From MVYY01 sp012517575 (lineage in GTDB: Bacteria; Bacteroidota; Bacteroidia; Bacteroidales; Paludibacteraceae), in contig JAVLUG010000011.1 in assembly GCA_031629035.1 (NCBI GenBank), positions 1 through 21,446 on the forward strand: a stretch of DNA of 21,446 nt, in the 5' to 3' direction. The position numbers and the translations under genes were made by a program. Below are positions 12,999-21,446 of this stretch, piece by piece (the stretch's first letter is position 1; each line of letters opens with the position of its first letter). Below the pieces are notes generated by a model. The model was not told the DNA's origin. It saw only the letters and a list, made by a program, of their open reading frames with translations, and made no database searches.

Positions 12999-15900
12999 AT
13001 GTCTTCATCTACTAACAATCAAAGAATAAATTTTGCTTCCATAAAAAATCAGTTGGAGTATCCTGATTTTTTGGAAGTGCAAGTGAAATCTTTCCAGGAT
13101 TTTTTCCAAATGGATACACCCTCCGACAAACGAAAATCGGAAGGTTTATACAAAGTGTTTACAGAAAACTTCCCCATTGCTGATACTCGAAATAATTTTG
13201 TACTCGAATTTATAGATTATTATATTGATCCACCCCGCTATTCTATCGAAGAATGTATTGAGCGAGGTTTAACCTATAGTGTGCCTTTAAAGGCAAAACT
13301 TAAACTTTACTGTACCGACCCTGAACACGAAGACTTCGACACTGTTATTCAAGACGTGTTTTTGGGTCCGATTCCTTATATGACTCCTAGAGGTACTTTT
13401 GTTATCAATGGAGCCGAACGTGTTATTGTTTCTCAGTTGCACCGTTCGCCGGGCGTATTTTTTGGACAAAGTGTTCATGCCAATGGAACAAAATTGTATT
13501 CTGCCAGAATTATTCCATTTCGTGGTTCTTGGATAGAATTTGCTACCGACATAAACAATGTCATGTATGCCTATATCGACAGAAAGAAAAAATTGCCCGT
13601 TACAACCTTGCTCCGAGCTATCGGGTTTGAAAGCGATAAGGATATTCTGGAAATTTTCAATCTGGCTGAAGAAATAAAAGTCAATAAATCCAATCTGAAA
13701 AAGGCTGTTGGCAGTAAATTGGCAGCCCGTGTGCTGAAAACATGGTTGGAAGACTTCGTTGATGAGGATACCGGCGAAGTGGTAACCATTGAACGTAACG
13801 AAATCATTATCGATCGTGAAACCGTATTGGGAAATGAGCATATTGATCTTATTCTCGAATCGGGAGCTCAAACCATACTGATACATAAAGAGGAAGCCAA
13901 TCAGAACGATTACAGTATTATTTACAACACCCTTCAAAAAGATCCAAGTAACTCGGAAAAAGAAGCTGTTCTTTATATTTACAGGCAATTAAGAAACGCA
14001 GAACCACCAGATGATGCTACTGCCCGTGAAGTAATCAACAATTTGTTCTTCTCGGAAAAGAGATACGATTTGGGCGAAGTTGGACGTTTTCGTATCAATC
14101 AAAAGCTGAACATGACTACCGGCATGGAAGTGAAGGTGCTCACCAAAGAAGATATTATTGAAATTATAAAATATCTGATTGATTTGGTGAATTCTAAAGC
14201 TGAAGTGGACGATATCGATCATTTGAGTAATCGAAGGGTCAGAACAGTTGGCGAGCAATTGTACAATCAGTTTAGCGTCGGATTGGCTCGTATGGCACGT
14301 ACAATACGGGAACGAATGAATGTTCGCGATAACGAAGTATTTACTCCCGGTGATTTAATCAACGCAAAAAGTATTTCATCTGTTATCAACTCATTTTTCG
14401 GCACCAATGCGTTATCGCAATTTATGGATCAACAGAATCCGTTGGCTGAAATTACGCACAAACGAAGAATGTCGGCTTTGGGACCTGGCGGTTTGTCACG
14501 CGAAAGAGCAGGTTTTGAAGTACGAGACGTTCATTATACTCATTATGGTCGTCTGTGTCCTATAGAAACTCCCGAAGGACCGAATATCGGACTTATATCC
14601 TCTTTGTGTGTGTATGCAAAAATCAATGAACTTGGATTTATTGAGACTCCTTATCGTAAAGTTAATAATGGAGTAGTCGATCTGAGCGAAAACGGAATTA
14701 GCTACTATACTGCTGAAGAAGAAGAAGATTTGGTTGTAGCACAGGGAAATGCGCCACTTGATGAAAATGGAAAATTTATCCGTTCTAAAGTTAAGGCACG
14801 TCTTGGAGCTGATTTTCCCGTTGTTGATCCGATGGAAGTTCACTTAATGGATGTTTCTCCTTCACAAATTGCTTCAATTGCAGCCGGGTTAATACCTTTT
14901 CTGGAACATGATGATGCCAATAGAGCTTTAATGGGTTCGAATATGATGCGGCAGGCAGTTCCGCTGTTACGGTGTGAAGCTCCAATCGTTGCTACAGGCA
15001 TAGAAGGAAGAGTAATACATGACTCGCGTACACAAATTACCGCCGAAGGTGATGGAGTAGTGGAATATGTTGATGCCAACTGCATTAAAATTCGCTATGA
15101 CCGTACTGAAGAAGAAGAATTTGTTAGCTTCGATTCTGCAGTAAAGGAATACAAGCTTCCAAAATATCAAAAGACAAATCAAAATACGACCATAGACCTG
15201 CGTCCGATTGTTCGCAGGGGAGACCGTGTGCATGAAGGTACAATTATCACCGAAGGCTATGGCAGTGAAAACGGAGAACTGGCTTTGGGTAAAAACCTGA
15301 AAGTTGCTTTTATGCCATGGAAAGGTTACAACTTCGAAGATGCAATTGTGATTAACCAAAAAGTTGTTCGAGAAGATATCTTTACTTCTGTTCATGTAGT
15401 GGAACAATTGTTGGACGTAAGAGAAACCAAGCGTGGCGCTGAGGAGTTTACTTCCGATATACCCAACGTGAGTGAGGATGCTACCAGCAATCTGGACGAA
15501 AACGGAATTATTCGTGTCGGTGCTCGTGTGGAACCCGGAGATATCATTATCGGAAAAATCACCCCAAAAGGAGAATCCGATCCTTCTCCCGAAGAAAAGT
15601 TGCTTCGAGCAATTTTCGGCGACAAGGCTGGTGATGTAAAAGATGCTTCTCTGAAAGCCACACCGTCGTTGTCGGGGGTTGTCATTGGGAAAAGGTTATT
15701 CTCCAAAGCTCAGAAAAATCGTAAATCAAAATTGGCCGATAAGGCAGTTCTTCCAAAACTGGACGAAGAATTTGAAACACAAGCCAATGCGTTGCGTGAA
15801 ACTTTGATAGAAAAGTTAATGAAGATTTTGAGCAACAAGACTTCTACTGGTGTTAAGGACTTTTTGGGTACCGATATTATACCTCGAAACAGTAAATTTA

Positions 15901-16811
15901 CATTAGACCGTTTGCGCGAAATAGATTATACCACCGTTCAGCTCGGAAAATGGACAAGTGATGCTCACACCAATGATTTGGTGAACAGCTTGATTACCAA
16001 TTTTCTTAGAAAATATAAAGAGCTGGATGCACAGTTAAAACGCCAAAAATTCAACATTACCATAGGTGATGATTTGCCAAGCGGCATTATGCAAATGGCC
16101 AAAGTTTATATTGCCAAAAAGCGTAAAATTCGTGTAGGAGATAAAATGGCCGGTCGTCACGGGAATAAGGGTATTGTTTCGCGAATTGTACGCGAAGAAG
16201 ATATGCCTTTCCTCGAAGATGGAACGCCTGTTGATATTGTGCTCAATCCATTGGGTGTACCATCGCGTATGAACTTGGGACAAATTTTTGAAAGTGTTTT
16301 GGGATGGGCTGGAAAAGAATTGGGAGTTCGTTTTGCAACGCCAATTTTTGATGGTGCCACACTTAATGACTTAAATGAATGGACCGATAAAGCCGGATTG
16401 CCACGTGCTGGTAAGTCTTACTTGTACGATGGTGGAACCGGCGAACGTTTCGACCAACCGGCTACAGTAGGCGTTATTTACATGATGAAACTGGGACACA
16501 TGGTAGAAGATAAAATGCATGCTCGTTCTATTGGTCCTTATTCGCTTATTACGCAGCAACCTTTGGGTGGAAAAGCTCAGTTTGGCGGACAACGATTTGG
16601 AGAAATGGAAGTATGGGCACTCGAAGCATTCGGAGCTGCCAATATCTTGCGTGAAATTCTTACTGTTAAGTCGGATGATGTCAATGGACGTGCCCGAACT
16701 TATGAAGCAATCGTAAAAGGCGATCCAATGCCAACTCCGGGAATTCCCGAATCGTTGAATGTTTTACTTCACGAGTTGCGTGGTCTGTGCTTGAGCATTA
16801 ATTTGGAATAG
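12999..16811 (+). CDS. rpoB: DNA-directed RNA polymerase subunit beta
   Basis: Beta subunit of RNA polymerase, forming with beta-prime the catalytic cleft. The 1270-residue protein is full length for Bacteroidota. The rifampicin pocket reads LSQFMDQQNPLAEITHKRRM; Asp477, His487 and Ser492 correspond to E. coli 516, 526 and 531 and are all unchanged. Further family blocks are GRLCPIETPEGPNIGLI, the KITPKGESDPSPEEKLLRAI segment, GDKMAGRHGNKGIVS and the C-terminal GGKAQFGGQRFGEMEVWALE. I chose the ATG at 12999 (MSSSTNNQRINFASIKNQ) over a TTG two codons upstream. rpoC follows after 85 bases. Confidence 0.99.
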   Translation: MSSSTNNQRINFASIKNQLEYPDFLEVQVKSFQDFFQMDTPSDKRKSEGLYKVFTENFPIADTRNNFVLEFIDYYIDPPRYSIEECIERGLTYSVPLKAKLKLYCTDPEHEDFDTVIQDVFLGPIPYMTPRGTFVINGAERVIVSQLHRSPGVFFGQSVHANGTKLYSARIIPFRGSWIEFATDINNVMYAYIDRKKKLPVTTLLRAIGFESDKDILEIFNLAEEIKVNKSNLKKAVGSKLAARVLKTWLEDFVDEDTGEVVTIERNEIIIDRETVLGNEHIDLILESGAQTILIHKEEANQNDYSIIYNTLQKDPSNSEKEAVLYIYRQLRNAEPPDDATAREVINNLFFSEKRYDLGEVGRFRINQKLNMTTGMEVKVLTKEDIIEIIKYLIDLVNSKAEVDDIDHLSNRRVRTVGEQLYNQFSVGLARMARTIRERMNVRDNEVFTPGDLINAKSISSVINSFFGTNALSQFMDQQNPLAEITHKRRMSALGPGGLSRERAGFEVRDVHYTHYGRLCPIETPEGPNIGLISSLCVYAKINELGFIETPYRKVNNGVVDLSENGISYYTAEEEEDLVVAQGNAPLDENGKFIRSKVKARLGADFPVVDPMEVHLMDVSPSQIASIAAGLIPFLEHDDANRALMGSNMMRQAVPLLRCEAPIVATGIEGRVIHDSRTQITAEGDGVVEYVDANCIKIRYDRTEEEEFVSFDSAVKEYKLPKYQKTNQNTTIDLRPIVRRGDRVHEGTIITEGYGSENGELALGKNLKVAFMPWKGYNFEDAIVINQKVVREDIFTSVHVVEQLLDVRETKRGAEEFTSDIPNVSEDATSNLDENGIIRVGARVEPGDIIIGKITPKGESDPSPEEKLLRAIFGDKAGDVKDASLKATPSLSGVVIGKRLFSKAQKNRKSKLADKAVLPKLDEEFETQANALRETLIEKLMKILSNKTSTGVKDFLGTDIIPRNSKFTLDRLREIDYTTVQLGKWTSDAHTNDLVNSLITNFLRKYKELDAQLKRQKFNITIGDDLPSGIMQMAKVYIAKKRKIRVGDKMAGRHGNKGIVSRIVREEDMPFLEDGTPVDIVLNPLGVPSRMNLGQIFESVLGWAGKELGVRFATPIFDGATLNDLNEWTDKAGLPRAGKSYLYDGGTGERFDQPATVGVIYMMKLGHMVEDKMHARSIGPYSLITQQPLGGKAQFGGQRFGEMEVWALEAFGAANILREILTVKSDDVNGRARTYEAIVKGDPMPTPGIPESLNVLLHELRGLCLSINLE

Positions 16812-16869
16812 AAAGATGAATGTTTTTTAAAATAGCATTCTTCTCTATTTGAAATTAATTTAAAATAGT

Positions 16870-16885
16870 CAATTTAATTAAATTG
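16870..16885. repeat. 16-bp AT palindrome before rpoC
   Basis: CAATTTAATTAAATTG is a perfect palindrome 11 bases before the rpoC ATG. Around it, CTATTT and AAATAG as well as GAATG and CATTC can pair weakly. Its AT-only core makes chance plausible. Confidence 0.4.
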
Positions 16886-16896
16886 AAACAAAAAAT

Positions 16897-19800
16897 ATGG
16901 CTTTTAAAACTGATAATAAAATAAAGAGTAATTTCTCGAAAATTTCTATCGGATTGGCTTCACCCGAAGAAATTTTGAAATTGTCTCATGGCGAAGTACT
17001 CAAACCTGAAACGATTAACTACAGAACTTACAAGCCCGAAAGAGACGGCTTGTTTTGCGAACGCATTTTCGGCCCTGTAAAGGACTATGAATGTCATTGC
17101 GGAAAATACAAACGTATTCGTTACAAGGGAATTGTTTGTGATCGTTGCGGTGTTGAAGTTACAGAGAAAAAAGTTCGTCGCGAAAGGATGGGACACATAC
17201 AGTTGGTTGTGCCCGTTGCACATATATGGTATTTCCGTACTTTACCAAGTAAAATTGGTTATCTGCTGGGGATGTCGAGCAAAAAACTGGAATCGATAAT
17301 TTATTATGAAAAATATGTGATTATTCAGGGCGGTATTCTTGAAAATGGCGACAACATTGCCACTGGAGAATTACTTACTGAAGACGAATATTTGGATATT
17401 TTGGATTCACTTCCCAAAGATAATCAACAATTGGAAGATACCGATCCCAATAAATTTATTGCAAAAATGGGAGCAGAAGCCATTTATGATCTACTCAGCA
17501 GAATAGATTTGGATTCGCTTTCCTACGAATTGCGTCACAAAGCCAATACCGATACTTCTCAGCAGCGAAAAGCTGAAGCATTAAAACGTTTGCAGGTGGT
17601 GGAAGCTTTCAGAGCGTCTAAAAACAGAAATCGTCCCGAATGGATGATCGTGAAGATAGTTCCGGTGATTCCTCCCGAATTGCGTCCGCTGGTTCCGTTG
17701 GATGGTGGTCGTTTTGCCACTTCCGACCTCAACGATCTTTATCGTAGAGTAATCATTCGTAATAATCGATTGAAACGTCTGATTGAAATCAAAGCACCGG
17801 AAGTAATTTTGCGCAACGAAAAACGTATGTTGCAGGAAGCTGTTGATTCATTGTTCGACAATTCGCGTAAAGCAAGCGCTGTAAAGACCGAAGCAAACCG
17901 TCCTCTAAAATCGCTCTCCGATTCATTAAAAGGAAAACAGGGACGTTTTCGTCAGAACTTACTGGGGAAACGTGTCGATTATTCAGCACGTTCAGTTATT
18001 GTGGTAGGCCCCGAATTGAAAATGCACGAATGTGGATTGCCTAAAGATATGGCTGCCGAGCTTTACAAACCGTTTATCATTCGTAAACTCATCGAACGGG
18101 GAATTGTAAAAACGGTAAAATCAGCCAAAAAAATTATTGATCGCAAGGATCCGGTTATTTGGGATATTTTGGAATATGTGATGAAAGGACATCCGGTGTT
18201 ACTCAACCGTGCTCCAACGTTGCACCGACTGGGTATTCAGGCTTTCCAACCAAAACTTATCGAAGGGATGGCCATCCAATTGCACCCATTGGCTTGTACG
18301 GCATTCAATGCCGATTTTGATGGAGACCAAATGGCCGTGCATTTACCATTGAGCAATGAGGCTGTTTTGGAAGCTCAATTGCTGATGTTGGCTTCACACA
18401 ATATTTTGAATCCGGCTAATGGAGCTCCTATTACTGTTCCTTCGCAGGATATGGTGCTTGGTTTGTATTATATCACCAAACCACGTCCCAATGCTTTGGG
18501 TGAAGGATTGATATTTTATTCTCCCGAAGAAGCAGAAATAGCTTACAATGAACATAAAGTTGATATTCATGCTCGCGTAAAAGTTCGTACCAGGGATTTG
18601 GATGAAAATGGAAATTCTGTAGAAAAATTGATTGAGACCACTGTCGGACGAATTATTTTCAATAAGTGTGTTCCCGAAGAAGTTGGTTATATCAACGAAT
18701 TGCTTTCAAAAAAATCTTTGAGAGACATTATCGGCAGGGTTATTGAAACTTGTGGGATGGCGCGTACGGCTCAATTTTTGGACGATATCAAAGAATTGGG
18801 TTACAATATGGCCTTCAGAGGTGGACTTTCCTTCAATTTGGATGATGTGATTATTCCTAAAGACAAGGAAAAACTTATTGAAGAAGGAAATAGGGAAGTG
18901 GAAGAAATCCTGAATAACTACAATATGGGATTCATAACCTACAACGAACGTTATAATCAGATTATCGATACTTGGACGCACGTAAATTCTAAATTGTCCG
19001 ATGTGCTGATGAAAGAACTGTCCAGCGATAATGATGGATTCAATTCCGTGTACATGATGCTCGATTCGGGAGCGCGTGGTTCAAAGGAACAAATTCGTCA
19101 GTTGTCGGGTATGCGTGGTTTGATGGCAAAACCTCAAAAATCGGTATCGGAAGGTGGTCAAATTATTGAAAACCCAATTCTTTCGAACTTTAAAGAAGGG
19201 CTTTCGGTGCTGGAATACTTTATCTCAACGCATGGCGCTCGTAAAGGTTTGGCCGACACGGCACTTAAAACAGCCGATGCCGGATATTTGACTCGTCGTC
19301 TGGTTGATGTTGCTCAGGATGTAACCATTACTGAGGAAGATTGCGGAACATTGAGAGGCTTGGTTGCCACCGAAATGAAAAATAATGAGGAAGTAATCTC
19401 TTCCTTATACGAAAGAATTTTGGGACGTGTTTCCGTTCATGATATTTATCATCCGCTTACTGGAGAATTAATTGTTTCTTCAGGAGAAGAAATAACCGAA
19501 TCGCTGGCCAAGAAAATTCAGGATTCTCCCATTGAACAAGTTGAAATTCGATCCGTATTAACGTGCGAGTCCAAAAAAGGAGTCTGTGCAAAATGTTATG
19601 GTCGAAATTTGGCAACCGGAAGAATGGTAAACATTGGAGAAGCTGTTGGCGTAATTGCTGCTCAGTCTATTGGCGAGCCGGGAACACAGTTAACACTTCG
19701 TACGTTCCACGTCGGAGGTATCGCTTCAAACATAGCTGCCGAATCAAAAATTATTCTTCGTTATGATGGACGTCTCGAATTTGACGAACTTCGTACCGTT

Positions 19801-21198
19801 CAGCCTACAGATGATCAAAGTTATCGTGTAGTAGTAAGCCGTTTGGCCGAAATGCGCGTTATCGATACAAATACCGGTATCGTGCTGACAACCCTAAATA
19901 TCCCTTACGGATCGAAATTGTACGTCAAGGAGGGTGATATTTGCTCCAAAGGTCAACTCATTTGTGAATGGGATCCTTTCAATGCCGTTATTATTGCCGA
20001 AAACGAAGGAAAAATAGAATTTGAAGATGTCATCGAAAATGTTACCTTCAAGGTTGAAACTGATGAGGCTACGGGACTTCGCGAGAAAATTATCATCGAA
20101 TCGAAAGATCGAAACAAAGTACCTACTGCCCATATTCTGGATACGGACGGTAATGTCCTGAAAACTTATAATTTACCGGTTGGTGCTCACATAGTGTTTG
20201 AAAATGGAGATTATATCAAAACCGGTCAGATTTTAGTAAAAATACCTCGTGCCGTAGGGAAAGCCGGAGATATTACCGGCGGTCTTCCACGAGTTACGGA
20301 ATTGTTTGAAGCCCGAAATCCTTCTAATCCTGCTGTTGTGGCAGAAATTGATGGAGAGGTTACTTTTGGAAAAATTAAGCGTGGAAATCGTGAATTGAGC
20401 ATTACTTCCAAAACAGGTGAAGTTAAAAAATATCTGATTCCTCTTTCCAAACAAATTTTGGTTCAGGAAAACGATTTTGTTCGTGCAGGGACTCCTCTTT
20501 CTGATGGCTCGATTACCCCCACCGATATTTTACTGATCAAGGGGCCCACTGCTGTACAGGATTACATTGTCAACGAAGTTCAGGATGTTTACCGCCTGCA
20601 GGGAGTAAAAATTAACGACAAACATTTTGAAATCATTGTTCGTCAGATGATGCGCAAGGTTGAAATTATTGAACCGGGAGATACGCGTTTCCTCGAAAAA
20701 CAAGTGGTTGACAAGAATGATTTCATGGAAGAAAACGACCGAATTTGGGGAAAGAAAGTTATTGTGGATGCTGGAGATTCTCCTACTTTGAAGCCTGGTC
20801 AGATTATTACGCCCAGAAAGTTGAGGGATGAAAACAGTATGTTGAAACGGAGGGATTTGCGTCCCGTTCAGGCACGTGATGCTATTCCGGCAACATCCAA
20901 CCAGATTCTTCAGGGAATTACCCGTGCTGCCCTGCAAACCAATAGCTTTATGTCGGCTGCTTCGTTCCAGGAAACAACGAAAGTGCTCAATGAAGCTGCT
21001 ATCAATGCTAAAGTGGACAAACTGGAAGGCTTGAAAGAAAATGTTATTTGTGGACATCTGATTCCGGCTGGTACAGGACAACGAGATTTTGAAAAAATTG
21101 TTGTCTACTCACGTGAAGAGTACGAAAAGAAGGTTTTTGCCCGTAAAAGCTTGATTGATGTAGAAGAAGGCGAAGTTGTGGAAGAAGAAACCAATTAA
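16897..21198 (+). CDS. rpoC: DNA-directed RNA polymerase subunit beta-prime
   Basis: Catalytic subunit of RNA polymerase. The 1433-residue protein has the N-terminal zinc site Cys66, Cys68, Cys81, Cys84 (ECHCGKYKRIRYKGIVCDRC), the catalytic NADFDGDQMAVH with Mg-binding Asp473, Asp475 and Asp477, and the second zinc site Cys816, Cys890, Cys897, Cys900 (CESKKGVCAKC). The bridge-helix and trigger-loop region is also present (GEPGTQLTLRTFHVGG). The tail is acidic (DVEEGEVVEEETN). All key residues are intact. It is cotranscribed with rpoB and ends 21 bases before a strong terminator. Confidence 0.99.
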   Translation: MAFKTDNKIKSNFSKISIGLASPEEILKLSHGEVLKPETINYRTYKPERDGLFCERIFGPVKDYECHCGKYKRIRYKGIVCDRCGVEVTEKKVRRERMGHIQLVVPVAHIWYFRTLPSKIGYLLGMSSKKLESIIYYEKYVIIQGGILENGDNIATGELLTEDEYLDILDSLPKDNQQLEDTDPNKFIAKMGAEAIYDLLSRIDLDSLSYELRHKANTDTSQQRKAEALKRLQVVEAFRASKNRNRPEWMIVKIVPVIPPELRPLVPLDGGRFATSDLNDLYRRVIIRNNRLKRLIEIKAPEVILRNEKRMLQEAVDSLFDNSRKASAVKTEANRPLKSLSDSLKGKQGRFRQNLLGKRVDYSARSVIVVGPELKMHECGLPKDMAAELYKPFIIRKLIERGIVKTVKSAKKIIDRKDPVIWDILEYVMKGHPVLLNRAPTLHRLGIQAFQPKLIEGMAIQLHPLACTAFNADFDGDQMAVHLPLSNEAVLEAQLLMLASHNILNPANGAPITVPSQDMVLGLYYITKPRPNALGEGLIFYSPEEAEIAYNEHKVDIHARVKVRTRDLDENGNSVEKLIETTVGRIIFNKCVPEEVGYINELLSKKSLRDIIGRVIETCGMARTAQFLDDIKELGYNMAFRGGLSFNLDDVIIPKDKEKLIEEGNREVEEILNNYNMGFITYNERYNQIIDTWTHVNSKLSDVLMKELSSDNDGFNSVYMMLDSGARGSKEQIRQLSGMRGLMAKPQKSVSEGGQIIENPILSNFKEGLSVLEYFISTHGARKGLADTALKTADAGYLTRRLVDVAQDVTITEEDCGTLRGLVATEMKNNEEVISSLYERILGRVSVHDIYHPLTGELIVSSGEEITESLAKKIQDSPIEQVEIRSVLTCESKKGVCAKCYGRNLATGRMVNIGEAVGVIAAQSIGEPGTQLTLRTFHVGGIASNIAAESKIILRYDGRLEFDELRTVQPTDDQSYRVVVSRLAEMRVIDTNTGIVLTTLNIPYGSKLYVKEGDICSKGQLICEWDPFNAVIIAENEGKIEFEDVIENVTFKVETDEATGLREKIIIESKDRNKVPTAHILDTDGNVLKTYNLPVGAHIVFENGDYIKTGQILVKIPRAVGKAGDITGGLPRVTELFEARNPSNPAVVAEIDGEVTFGKIKRGNRELSITSKTGEVKKYLIPLSKQILVQENDFVRAGTPLSDGSITPTDILLIKGPTAVQDYIVNEVQDVYRLQGVKINDKHFEIIVRQMMRKVEIIEPGDTRFLEKQVVDKNDFMEENDRIWGKKVIVDAGDSPTLKPGQIITPRKLRDENSMLKRRDLRPVQARDAIPATSNQILQGITRAALQTNSFMSAASFQETTKVLNEAAINAKVDKLEGLKENVICGHLIPAGTGQRDFEKIVVYSREEYEKKVFARKSLIDVEEGEVVEEETN

Positions 21199-21219
21199 AA
21201 TATTCTTTTCAAATTTTTT

Positions 21220-21260
21220 CAGAAGGCAGGGTTTTTTACTCTGCCTTCTGTTGTTTATTT
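21220..21260 (+). terminator. Intrinsic terminator of the rpoBC operon
   Basis: CAGAAGGCAG (21220-21229) pairs over 10 bp with CTGCCTTCTG (21241-21250), followed by TTGTTTATTT. This closes the rplKAJL-rpoBC unit before the insertion sequence. Confidence 0.85.
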
Positions 21261-21342
21261 AAAGATAACAGCCTATATTTCCTGACTTCGACACATTTTA
21301 AGGGTTTTTTTGTAACAGCTACATAATGAGGTATTTGTGATT

Positions 21343-21370
21343 TTTGCATCACCTATTTGGGTGACGCAAA
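21343..21370. repeat. Inverted repeat around the transposase promoter -33 element
   Basis: TTTGC A TCACC (21343-21353) faces GGTGA C GCAAA (21360-21370), 10 of 11 positions complementary, with loop TATTTG. The loop contains TTTG (21356-21359), a -33 candidate 21 bases before TACCTTTG at 21381. It may be an operator or an IS-end hairpin. Confidence 0.6.
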
Positions 21371-21388
21371 GAAAAAATGATACCTTTG
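21356..21388 (+). promoter_or_regulatory. Promoter of the partial transposase gene
   Basis: TTTG (21356-21359), 21 bases, then TACCTTTG (21381-21388), an exact -7 match. The ATG at 21392 follows at once, so the message would be nearly leaderless or start at the ATG. Confidence 0.6.
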
Positions 21389-21391
21389 CAT

Positions 21392-21446
21392 ATGTTTGTG
21401 CGCAAAAAGAAAAATCGCTCAGGTACAACGAGTGTTGTTGTAGCAG
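21392..21446 (+). CDS. Transposase N-terminus, probably IS1634/IS4-like, cut by the window end
   Basis: The last 55 bases encode MFVRKKKNRSGTTSVVVA without a stop. This matches, from memory, the start of the large DDE transposases common in Bacteroidota, which begin MFVRKKKN-SGS or similar and belong to the IS1634 group of the IS4 superfamily. Only 18 residues are available, so no catalytic residue can be checked and the family call is tentative. The element lies just beyond the rpoC terminator, a site where insertion would do little harm. The exact left end and any terminal repeat cannot be set from one side. Confidence 0.6.
   Translation, partial: MFVRKKKNRSGTTSVVVA

Larger units (their letters stand above)
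21300..21446 (+). mobile_element. Left part of a probable insertion sequence
   Basis: This covers the promoter, the inverted repeat and the first 18 codons of a transposase. The left boundary is a guess, somewhere between the rpoC terminator (21260) and the inverted repeat at 21343. The right part lies outside the window. Confidence 0.45.

Noticed and set aside
13287..13988. 233-codon minus-strand frame opposite rpoB
   Set aside because: It is the antisense of a conserved essential gene, is Phe/Asn-rich as expected for a shadow of AT-rich code, and has no recognisable domain or promoter.
14400..14490. Rifampicin-resistance substitutions in rpoB
   Set aside because: Asp477, His487 and Ser492 all carry the wild-type residue.
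20530..21081. 183-codon minus-strand frame opposite rpoC
   Set aside because: Antisense shadow of conserved beta-prime sequence without family signature.

Overview
This window is a core housekeeping chromosome segment from a member of the Bacteroidota, most likely order Bacteroidales. The evidence is the RpoB and RpoC sequence type, promoters of the TTTG / TAnnTTTG kind, and A-rich translation starts that mostly lack Shine-Dalgarno (SD) sequences. The gene order is also typical of the group: tRNA-Thr, tRNA-Tyr, tRNA-Gly, tRNA-Thr, tuf, tRNA-Trp, secE, nusG, rplKAJL, rpoBC. A Paludibacter- or Dysgonomonas-like genus would fit, but that is inference.

Left part (1-6700). An ABC-F ATPase of the Uup type reads leftward. 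It is interrupted by one undetermined base at 1270, where about 35 codons of the interdomain linker are missing. Divergent from it is mnmD (tRNA wobble-uridine methyltransferase), followed by rpsO (bS15) with its own promoter and terminator. Then come waaA (Kdo transferase of lipid A biosynthesis) and hisS (histidyl-tRNA synthetase). A 469-base stretch without a gene leads to rpsU (bS21), which has a textbook promoter.

Middle part (6700-10750). xerC (tyrosine recombinase) and hpf (ribosome hibernation factor) form a pair. Next is a four-tRNA cluster, tuf, tRNA-Trp, secE and nusG. Compact hairpin terminators separate the units, and in two cases the promoter of the next unit overlaps the terminator of the previous one.

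Right part (10750-21260). rplK, rplA, rplJ and rplL encode the 50S stalk and L1 arm. A strong terminator-like hairpin separates them from rpoB and rpoC, the two large RNA polymerase subunits. rpoC ends with a clear terminator. The last 55 bases begin a transposase gene of an insertion sequence that runs off the window.

No wholly new system is visible. The observations most worth a second look are four. Two genes, hpf and nusG, carry full-strength SD sequences among SD-less neighbours, and hpf lies just downstream of rpsU, whose product helps hide the anti-SD in this phylum. tRNA-Gly(UCC) shows a paired change of the normally invariant G19-C56 contact to A19-U56. A 21-bp hairpin stands before tRNA-Trp. 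The uup gene contains an apparent assembly gap.
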